From contig NZ_JAGIYQ010000001.1 in NCBI RefSeq assembly GCF_017814275.1, positions 95,515 through 159,514 of the forward strand: 64,000 nucleotides of DNA, written 5' to 3'. Numbering within the stretch: position 1 is the first letter of the stretch; the number at the start of each line of letters is the position of its first letter. Below are positions 46,608 to 53,971 of this stretch, in pieces. Under the pieces are notes generated by a model. The model had not been told where the DNA came from and made no database searches. It saw nothing but the letters and a program-made list of their open reading frames with translations. Source of the stretch: Gottfriedia endophytica (lineage in GTDB: Bacteria; Bacillota; Bacilli; Bacillales; Bacillaceae_G). Both the position numbers and the translations under genes were made by a program.

Positions 46608-46635
46608 TTATCAACTTGAAACTTTAACAAAGACA

Positions 46636-46690
46636 ATAAAAAAACGAAGGTATCTCCTTATTTAAGAGAATGCCTTCGCAATTTTTTATT
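46636..46690 (-). terminator. Terminator of the MDR oxidoreductase gene
   Basis: GCGAAGGCATTCTC pairs with GAGATACCTTCG on the minus strand, followed by seven T. Confidence 0.8.
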
Positions 46691-46725
46691 TACAAGTGTC
46701 GTGTTAAACACAAAGAATATCTTTG

Positions 46726-47649
46726 TTAAATACTTACAATCTGATCCAACGTTATCACAACATTTCCCTTTTTATGCCCTTTTTCTACGTATCGATGAGC
46801 CTCTGGAATTTGTTCCAAGGGATAAGTTCGATCAATAACTGATTTAATCTTCCCTTTTTCAGTTAGCACTTTTAGAAAAGCTAAATCTTCAGGAAGTACC
46901 TTAGCCACGTTACTTGCAACAGTCACAAATGTTCCGTTCGGAGTTAGTACTTTCTTACAACAAGATTTCGAAGTTTTCCCAACGGCATCTAAGATCAGAT
47001 CATACTGCTTTCCTCTTTTCGTAAAATCCTCATTCGTGTAATCAATGATATGATCGGCACCAAGAGATTTTACTAATTCTACATTTGTGGTACTACAAAC
47101 TCCAGTTACTTCTGCCCCAAAGTATTTGGCAAGCTGAACTGCTGATGTCCCTACTGCTCCTGAGGCTCCATAGATGAGAACTTTTTGACCGCTCCGGATG
47201 TTCCCTTTTCGAAAAAAATGCAATGCTGTCGTTCCTCCAAAAAGAATAGCTGCAGCTTCATTATAGGTGCTATTTGCTGGCTTGATTGCCACAAATCCAT
47301 CTTCCGGTAGACATGTGTACTCCGCATTCGCTCCTAAACGCATCCCTGGAAATGCAAAAACCTGGTCACCTACCTTGAAACGTGTCACATTTTTTCCAAT
47401 TTCCACAATTTCTCCAGCTAACTCCGACCCTAATATTGATTTTCTTGGTTTACTTAAACCCAAAATTAATCTCATGGGGATCCAAAACAAAATTGGACTG
47501 TTAAATCCTCTAATTCTACAGTCTCCTGATGTGACAGTTGTTGCATGAATTTTTATTAGTACTTCATTATCTTTTGGAGTAGGTTTATCAACTTCTTTGA
47601 GCTGAAGAACTTCAGGTGGTCCATATTTTGTGCACACCATTGCTTTCAT
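46726..47649 (-). CDS. Zinc-independent MDR family oxidoreductase (quinone-oxidoreductase-like)
   Basis: A 307-residue NAD(P)-dependent oxidoreductase of the medium-chain dehydrogenase family. N-terminal GroES-like part has [20 protein letters not shown]; the Rossmann segment is [29 protein letters not shown] (glycine motif about 160-170), then [13 protein letters not shown]. Zinc ligands of true alcohol dehydrogenases are absent, as in quinone reductases. The substrate cannot be predicted. Monocistronic with own terminator. Confidence 0.88.
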   Translation of the reverse strand: MKAMVCTKYGPPEVLQLKEVDKPTPKDNEVLIKIHATTVTSGDCRIRGFNSPILFWIPMRLILGLSKPRKSILGSELAGEIVEIGKNVTRFKVGDQVFAFPGMRLGANAEYTCLPEDGFVAIKPANSTYNEAAAILFGGTTALHFFRKGNIRSGQKVLIYGASGAVGTSAVQLAKYFGAEVTGVCSTTNVELVKSLGADHIIDYTNEDFTKRGKQYDLILDAVGKTSKSCCKKVLTPNGTFVTVASNVAKVLPEDLAFLKVLTEKGKIKSVIDRTYPLEQIPEAHRYVEKGHKKGNVVITLDQIVSI

Positions 47650-47832
47650 AAGAAGCCTCCTAATTTATTTGATCTCATTATTATAAATTTATGATATGAG
47701 CAATAATATATAACTACTTTGATAGCCAGACTAGTGTTTTCAATCTAATAACGGACATTGGGAGTTGACCTGGCTTTTATGAATACAATACTCTCTTCTA
47801 TACAAGAATTACTTTCCTCTTTAAACTGCTTA

Positions 47833-47878
47833 ACAAAAAAGAGAAGAGAAATCATAATCAGATGATTTTTCTTCTCCC
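47833..47878 (-). terminator. Terminator of the STAND NTPase gene
   Basis: On the minus strand GAGAAGAAAAATCAT pairs with ATGATTTCTCTTCTC, followed by six T. Confidence 0.8.
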
Positions 47879-47935
47879 TTGACCTTATATTCTATTAAAT
47901 CTTAAACCTACAGCAACTGACCCATTCTATATTAA

Positions 47936-50677
47936 TTATTGAGTCAATTTATTCAGTTTTTCGAGATAAGTTAACGCCGTTTTCGAATTTGGTGATTTCT
48001 TTAACGTTGTTTCAAAACATGCTGCTGCCTTTTTAAAACTATTTACTGCACTAGTTCTATTGTCCATATCAAGATAACAATCTCCCATTTCCTTGTACGT
48101 TTTCCCTCTGCTGTTATAAGCATAAATATAATCTGGTGAATATCGAAACAGTTCATCACTTTTTTGCAGTGCGGTTTCACAGTCTTGAATTGCCAATGAA
48201 TAGTTTTTTTGCTTTCGGTGCAGCCTTCCAAGAGAACGGTATGCTGAACCAAGTCTATTTAGTGAACTTCCTTGTTTCTCAGATAACTCTAAAGCAAATT
48301 CGAACGAATCCACAGCAAGATTAAAGCTATCCATTCCTTCTTTATACATTTCTAAATCAATACATAGATCAAGTAAATCAACAGATGCATGACCACGCTT
48401 TTCATACCCATCAACATAATCTGGTACAACTTTAATAACCTCATTATATATAGTAATAGATTGATGGAAGTATTGAAGTTTTTCACTTGAATGGGTATTC
48501 AATGAATAAGCTTCAGCAAGTCTTTTATATGTAAGTCCTAGTTGAGCAAGCACTGGAATATAGTTTTCAATCTCTTTATCTTGTAACGCATGATTGTATG
48601 CATCAATCGCCAGAAAATAATGACTTAGGTCGTTGTTCTCTTTTTCCTGAAACTCACCATGCTTTATTTCTCCTAATTTTTCATGAACTTCACCTAATAC
48701 CGCATAAAGCGAAGATGATTTATGTTCAGAACTTACTAGTTTATTACATTTTTCTAGCGCTAGCTCGTAGCATTGTATCGCTTCATCATAACGAGATTGT
48801 AATTTGAATACTTTTCCAAGATGAGTAGATACAAAAGCTATATCTAGTATTATCTGTGGATCATCATCTCCAGATCCTTTCTTCAAATAATCTAATGCAT
48901 CTGTAAACGCTTGAACAGCTTTTTCGTATTCATTCGTATTTCGATATAAATCACCGAGTTTCTTCTGGATATCAGCCATATTTTTATAAGTTGTATTGTT
49001 TGTGATTGAATGAAGGTCTTCTTGATAATACTTCATAGCATTTTGACTACACTTTACTGCTAATTGATATTGACCTTTTAAAATATATAAACTGATAAGC
49101 TGGTGATTTAGATAAGCACATAATTTCTTGTTTGACAGGCTTCCTTCTATTATTCTTAAATATTCTTGGATAAGTGTAGGCCACTTTCCTTCATTAATTA
49201 ATAGGATAGAATTTCTAGAAATCCAATTTATTAATTCATTTTCATCTAAGATAAATTGACCGTGGTATAGGCCTTCAACAAATGCTGTATCTCGTTCAAC
49301 ACTCGTGTCTTTCGTTATTAATCTCTCAGTATAATAGTTGAATAAAAATAAATGTACTTTATCAAGTAGCTGTGGAGAAACGGTTATAATTTGTTCGTAT
49401 AACCCTTCCTTCATTAGCTTATGCATAGACCAGTAACCACTTCGATCAATTTCTTTTATAAAAGAAAAGTGACAGAAACCATCAAAAGCAGTAGGTTGAT
49501 AAAATGTCTGGAATTCCGTAACCAAATCAGCAAACAAACTTTCTGACCAAAAACGAGGTACAGATAAGACTTTTAGTGTTTCTTTCTCAGGTCGATCTAA
49601 GTACTTTAAAAATCGTTGCAGTACTTCGTTAGGTCTACTTGAAAAGTCTTCAACTGTAGGTTCACCTTTTTTGGAAACAAGTTGATAGGTATCTACCATT
49701 AAATCTAGATAATACGGTAACCCTCTACTACCTTGAATGATCGTTTCTTGTATACTTTTATCCGTAATATTACAAGAGTCTAAGAAGCTAATGCAATCTG
49801 CAGGAGATAATTCCCCTATTAAATGCTGTTCAACAACATCTCCCCATTCAGGTTTCTCATTTTCCCATGTAATTTTTTCTCGCCCACAAATGACGTTTAA
49901 AACTGAAACATCTTCAAACTGAAGAATAAATTCCCTTATCCATTCATCTTTTTCACAAAACGAACCCTTTGAACGATCATGTTCCCAAAGTGCTTCATAT
50001 GTATCAAAAAAGAAAACTGCTTTTCGATTAAATGTTCTAAGCCATTCCCTTAAATCATCAGTCCAATAGACTAAGAACATATCCTCAATATCTTTTGGAT
50101 GCATGTCTTTTAGATCTGACAGAATCTCTTTACCAGTTCGATTCCACCATTTTGTAATCTCTTTATATTGAGCGAATCCGTCAATTAGTTTTAATGTTTT
50201 TGGAATCCACTGTACAACTGGAATATTATCAAGTTGCGAGATTAAATCGCCTACGAAATTACCTTCCTCTAAAAATGGAATTGCTCTTCCTTCTGATTTT
50301 AATAAAAGTTGTGGTTTCATTCGGCTCCAATACACAGCATAAGCAAGATCAAAGGTAGTAAATTTGATGTTATATTCTTTCGTTAACTGTTGTCTAAGCC
50401 AAATAAGTGCTTCGGATGGATCACGGTGTTTTGATTCTCGAAAATCAATTGAAACTTTAACAGCTGAATCATCTAGAGAACTTGTTTGATTTTGCAATTC
50501 TTTTAATAATCTAGATTTACCAACACCACCGACCCCATAATAAACAAGCACCTTGTATTGGTCATTTCTTAATGAATTGAATGCTTTACGAAAAGATTGT
50601 CTTGGAATTTCACGATCCGTAAATTGACGTGAAGCTGTTTCCTTAAAGTGACGAATAGAACGTTTTGGTTTCAGCAT
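47936..50677 (-). CDS. STAND-type NTPase with C-terminal TPR array
   Basis: A 913-residue ATPase with the AP-ATPase/NLR layout. Walker A is GVGGVGKS (48-55), Walker B KAVFFFDTYEALW (219-231), then CGRE (264-267), a GLPYYLDL block (319-326, the GLPL equivalent) and an MHKLMKEG block (about 418). From about 535 to 905 there are roughly eight TPRs (KKLGDLYRNTNEYEKAVQAF, LGKVFKLQSRYDEAIQCYELAL). No N-terminal effector domain is visible; the P-loop begins at residue 43. STAND proteins act as switches, many in phage defence (Avs-like) or signalling, with the repeats sensing a target. No effector partner gene is adjacent. Role inferred. Confidence 0.8.
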   Translation of the reverse strand: MLKPKRSIRHFKETASRQFTDREIPRQSFRKAFNSLRNDQYKVLVYYGVGGVGKSRLLKELQNQTSSLDDSAVKVSIDFRESKHRDPSEALIWLRQQLTKEYNIKFTTFDLAYAVYWSRMKPQLLLKSEGRAIPFLEEGNFVGDLISQLDNIPVVQWIPKTLKLIDGFAQYKEITKWWNRTGKEILSDLKDMHPKDIEDMFLVYWTDDLREWLRTFNRKAVFFFDTYEALWEHDRSKGSFCEKDEWIREFILQFEDVSVLNVICGREKITWENEKPEWGDVVEQHLIGELSPADCISFLDSCNITDKSIQETIIQGSRGLPYYLDLMVDTYQLVSKKGEPTVEDFSSRPNEVLQRFLKYLDRPEKETLKVLSVPRFWSESLFADLVTEFQTFYQPTAFDGFCHFSFIKEIDRSGYWSMHKLMKEGLYEQIITVSPQLLDKVHLFLFNYYTERLITKDTSVERDTAFVEGLYHGQFILDENELINWISRNSILLINEGKWPTLIQEYLRIIEGSLSNKKLCAYLNHQLISLYILKGQYQLAVKCSQNAMKYYQEDLHSITNNTTYKNMADIQKKLGDLYRNTNEYEKAVQAFTDALDYLKKGSGDDDPQIILDIAFVSTHLGKVFKLQSRYDEAIQCYELALEKCNKLVSSEHKSSSLYAVLGEVHEKLGEIKHGEFQEKENNDLSHYFLAIDAYNHALQDKEIENYIPVLAQLGLTYKRLAEAYSLNTHSSEKLQYFHQSITIYNEVIKVVPDYVDGYEKRGHASVDLLDLCIDLEMYKEGMDSFNLAVDSFEFALELSEKQGSSLNRLGSAYRSLGRLHRKQKNYSLAIQDCETALQKSDELFRYSPDYIYAYNSRGKTYKEMGDCYLDMDNRTSAVNSFKKAAACFETTLKKSPNSKTALTYLEKLNKLTQ

Positions 50678-51124
50678 GTTCTCCCTCCTTGGTCCAAGAT
50701 GAATTACTTCCTACCATCAAAAAAAAATAGTAAATCACACTAAATCGTTTTCTACTTTCTATTAATAGTAAATAAATACTCTTCAGTAACTAAATTGGTA
50801 AATTATGTAACTTCATTATATCGGAAAATGTCTATTACTATTTATAAATTTTTCATTGTATATGAATAGAATAAAACTCTTAACCAGTCAAGTGTAAGAT
50901 GGGGATATAACAGCTGCTAAAATAACTCAGTCAAAACCAGCTATTGAACAATATATTAATCAAAACCTTACTATTTTTTTAGAATATACGAAGGACATTG
51001 AAGAAAAAACATAATAAAACAGTGAGTAAAATAATCAGAAGAGTTACTACATCTATAACGTTATTCAAAAATCTTCATACTATTTCTTTAAAGGGTCACA
51101 ATGAGAATAAAGGAGTGAGTCAAA
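50678..51124. other. 447-nt spacer with a possible gene remnant
   Basis: On the plus strand 50902-51012 reads as an open frame without start (AAKITQSKPAIEQYINQNLT... ending EEKT, stop). It looks like the 3' end of a lost gene. Family unknown, evidence weak. Confidence 0.3.
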
Positions 51125-51433
51125 TTGACAGACCGATTTGAAGAAGCATATGAACAATACAAAAAGGACAGTGGACAAGTAAGCGAGTATGAAAAAGTTA
51201 GAAAAGAGCTTGATCGTGATCACATTGTGGCGGTCCGAAAAAATGACGATGGGGACCTTATCGCATTTAAAACGAGCCAAAATAGAGAGTTAGATTACCT
51301 TCAAGCATTAGAGGAAATCAAACAAGGAAAACTCTCTCATGTAGACATCATCCATAAATACCGTCGAGAGATCATTCGAAATGAACCAGATGGTATTCCA
51401 GAGAATAATTTAAGTAACTTACCAGAGTTTTAA
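51125..51433 (+). CDS. DUF3892 family small protein
   Basis: A 102-residue hydrophilic protein starting at TTG behind AAAGGAGTG. The C-terminal core (IVAVRKNDDGDLIAFKTSQNRELDYLQALEEIKQGKLSHVDII) is a DUF3892 domain. Function unknown; such proteins are common small cytosolic proteins in bacilli. Own terminator follows. Confidence 0.75.
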   Translation: MTDRFEEAYEQYKKDSGQVSEYEKVRKELDRDHIVAVRKNDDGDLIAFKTSQNRELDYLQALEEIKQGKLSHVDIIHKYRREIIRNEPDGIPENNLSNLPEF

Positions 51434-51458
51434 GCGACTAAGATCGGTCGCTTTTTTG
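51434..51458 (+). terminator. Terminator of the DUF3892 gene
   Basis: GCGAC pairs with GTCGC around an 8-nt loop, followed by six T. Confidence 0.75.
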
Positions 51459-51550
51459 TTTAAAAATTGAGGAAGTAGACATTTGTCTAACTATAATTAT
51501 TTTATTAGGTTATATTATAGAATATATTAATCTATGATTGAGGTGATCAT

Positions 51551-52044
51551 ATGAACAATACACTATTTAATGTCGTCATGATATTCGGTATAGGAATAAC
51601 AATAGCAACTTTTATCTTACTAATTTTTTTGTTAATAAGACTATTAATAAGATTTTTTAATAGAAATAAAAAATTCCCACGATATAACTTCATATCTATT
51701 ATTGTTTGCGCAATACTTTCTTCTACTTTTTTCCTAAATTGGATTTATAATCCGAAACTCTTACCAGAAGGATATTTTAGTAAATCATTAACTTCTCCAA
51801 AGGGTACTTTTGATGCTGAATGTATAATTATTCTGGTTTCATTAATTACAAAAATGTGAGAGTGGAAATAGTTAATAATAAAACTAAAAAATCAAAAACT
51901 ATTTATTATAATTTTGTAGAGGGTCCATTAAACATTGAATGGATTGACAATGATACTATAAAAATAGAGAACAAAATACTGAATGTGGAAAAAGAGACTT
52001 ATGATTTTAGGAATGATAAAAATACATTGGGGCTTATAATTTGA
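51551..52044 (+). pseudogene. DUF5412 family protein broken by a 1-nt frameshift
   Basis: Reading frame 51551 gives a hydrophobic N-terminus and SPKGTFDAEC, then runs into wrong frame and a stop at 51859. The shifted frame continues as YNYSGFINYKNVRVEIVNN...YYNFVEGPLNIEWIDNDTIKIENKILNVEKETYDFRND, the DUF5412 tail. Joining needs one extra base near 51823 (TGT-TAT instead of TGTAT). Intact members have about 120-160 residues with one or two helices. It is either a real decay or a sequence error. Confidence 0.75.
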
Positions 52045-52086
52045 AGGATCATATAATGAAAAAACAGCTATACGATCCGTGATTAC

Positions 52087-52314
52087 TTAAAGATCTTAAC
52101 TGCTGTTACTGTTGGTCATTGTATTACGTTAGCTTTAGCAGTAACGGAGACGTTTTCATTTAACCTTGGAATTGAGATTGGACAGATTGTTGTGTTACTT
52201 ATTTTGTTTCCTTTTATTTGGTACCTAAGAAAAGGAGGATGGCAAACTAAGGTTGTTTATAGTGTTTCAATTTTGAATAGTGTCATATCTAGGATGCCTG
52301 TCACCATCCTATGA
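52087..52314 (+). pseudogene. Remnant of a HupE/UreJ-like gene with an internal deletion
   Basis: An open frame of 75 codons without start reads LKILTAVTVGHCITLALAVTE and then SFNLGIEIGQIVVLLILFPFIWYLRK. In the intact homologue at 32959, the corresponding parts (TAFTLAHSLTLTLTVL and SFNIGIEIIQ) are about 80 residues apart, so the centre is deleted. The end passes into a dispersed repeat. Confidence 0.7.
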
Positions 52315-52318
52315 TTTC
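52270..52318. repeat. Dispersed repeat, copy B
   Basis: Contains GTCATATCTAGGATGCCTGTCACCATCCTATG, related to copy A at 46574. GGATG and CATCC arms make a small hairpin around CCTGTCAC. Confidence 0.45.
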
Positions 52319-52349
52319 TTTTAATCTTATAAACATTAACTCCAAAGCA

Positions 52350-52388
52350 AAAAACAGGCCGTCGAGATTATGTTCCCGACAGCCCGTA
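52350..52388 (-). terminator. Terminator after the Ig-repeat remnant
   Basis: On the minus strand GGCTGTCGGGA pairs imperfectly with TCTCGACGGCC, then TGTTTTTTG, about 20 nt after the stop. Confidence 0.65.
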
Positions 52389-52409
52389 AACTTTAGTTTT
52401 TTAATTTAT

Positions 52410-53217
52410 TCATTTTTTTACAATTACTTTTAACAGAGTACTTTCATTCCCAGCTTTATCCTTTGCAACAACCGTCACTACTGTCCCTGCTTTCAGTGGG
52501 GATTTAAGTGTAATTGTAAAGTTTCCTTTTGAATCTGCTAATGCAGTTCCTAGAACCTTACTTCCTGCATTTACTGTTACCTTTGTTCCTGCCTCTGCTT
52601 TTCCTGTTATTTTCTTATCTTTACTAGTTATGTCTTTTACGACAGGTTTTGATGGAGGAATTGCATCCTTTACAGTAACTTCGGAAGCTCTACTACTATT
52701 TCCTGCTTGATCTGTAGCAGTTACTGTTAAAATCCTTCCTGCTTTTGGCATTGATTTCAGTGTTATCGTAAAGTTTCCTTTAGAATCAGCTTTTGCAGTT
52801 CCTAAAACCTCTGAACCTGCTTTTACTGTTACTTTTGATCCCGCCTCAGTTTTTCCTGTTACATTTTTGCTATTGTCTTTTACTTCATTAACAACTGGTA
52901 GTGCAGTTGGAGTTACATCAACTACCTTTACCTTCGTTTCAGGACTAGCTTCCCCATCTTTTTCAGCTGTTACTGTTAAAACTGTCCCTGCTTTCAACAA
53001 AGATTCAAGAGTTAACTTAAAGCTTCCATTTGAATCCGCTGTTGCAGTTCCTAATATCCTAGAACCTGTTTTTACCATTACTTTCGCTCCTGGCTCTGCT
53101 TTTCCTGACACGTTTCTACTATATATCTTTTACTTCACCCACAACAGGCGCTCCTGGCTCAGCTACATCTAGAACCGTTACTTTCGCTTCGCTACTTGTT
53201 TTCCCATTCTTTTTATA
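52410..53217 (-). pseudogene. 3' remnant of an Ig-like (Big_6) repeat surface protein
   Basis: Three Big_6-type repeats remain (KAEAGTKVTVNAGSKVLGTA, SKGNFTITLKSPLKAGT). An apparent start at 53111 gives 233 residues, but the repeat pattern continues upstream in other frames across two stops near 53120 (EVKDI-stop-stop where intact copies read EVKDNSKNVSGK). So the gene has lost its frame and its N-terminus. Such repeats occur in secreted hydrolases and adhesins. It meets an unrelated plus-strand frame at 53217, marking a rearrangement. Confidence 0.75.
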
Positions 53218-53451
53218 GTGGTTTATCCCGAATATAAAGAGAAAAGTGACATAATAAAATGTAATTCAAAAGAATTTAATCAACAAATAAAGAATTTGTG
53301 GGATAAATTGCCTTCTTTTCGTGATTCTATGGATAAAGTCCCAACGCTACATCTACCTAATAATAAAGAATTGATAAAGAAGGCTCTGAACAATTCTGAT
53401 TTTATGGTAAATTCAAAGTGTAAGGTAGGTACATATTTTTATAAATGTTAA
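53218..53451 (+). pseudogene. Possible fragment of unknown protein
   Basis: A 77-codon frame begins at GTG directly at the end of the Ig-repeat remnant without a ribosome site and encodes a soluble protein (SKEFNQQIKNLWDKLPSFRD...). Family not recognised. Probably a 3' remnant of a larger gene. Confidence 0.3.
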
Positions 53452-53635
53452 AATCAATTAAAATGGTAAATTAACACCAACAACATGGACTGTTTTTTTT
53501 TATAATACATCACCTTTATTTTATTTTTCAATTTAAGCTTAGCTTATTTTAGTTAAGGAGTTTAGTGATGGGATTTCGAATTATCGGAAATTCCCAATAA
53601 TTCGCCAAATTCATTTCTGGACTTCTTAACGCACA

Positions 53636-53946
53636 GAAGATTCCATTTTTTTCGTTTTCGATATAAAATTGAAGTTGGAAAAACACCTGAACAAGCGTTA
53701 AAACGAGAAATTCAAGAGGAATTTACTTGTACGATTCAAGTAGGTGCAAAAGTAGAAGAAACAACATATGAATATGAAAAAGTAATTGTACGACTTGAAA
53801 CATACAAAGCAAAATTAGTAGATGGACAACCGAACGCATTAGAACATACTGCCACGAAACGGGTTAAGTGAGACAAACTTACACAACTGAATTTCTCCCC
53901 TGCAGATGTACCTGCAGTAGAGAAGATCACAAAGGAAGAAAAATAA
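53636..53946 (+). pseudogene. NUDIX (MutT-like) hydrolase remnant with a nonsense codon
   Basis: A frame reading KIEVGKTPEQALKREIQEEF is the NUDIX box region, where GGKIE has become YKIE. It continues ETTYEYEKVIVRLETYKAK...LEHTATKRVK, then TGA at 53869 where a Trp is expected, then DKLTQLNFSPADVPAVEKI in the same frame to a stop at 53944. Roughly the first 40 residues are degraded. An intact relative lies at 57801. Such genes often stand beside the DUF3427 helicase that follows, as far as I know. Confidence 0.8.
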
Positions 53947-53971
53947 AATGAATGAAATGATGTGAATTTAA

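Larger units (their letters stand above)
46299..46725. other. Spacer with a dispersed-repeat remnant and a terminator
   Basis: Beyond the terminator at 46636 and the repeat at 46574-46607, no gene was seen in this AT-rich 427-nt region. Confidence 0.5.

Noticed and set aside
47936-50677. Call as a known Avs or MalT-type gene
   Set aside because: No effector domain or DNA-binding domain typical of those groups was visible, so only the general STAND-TPR label is given.
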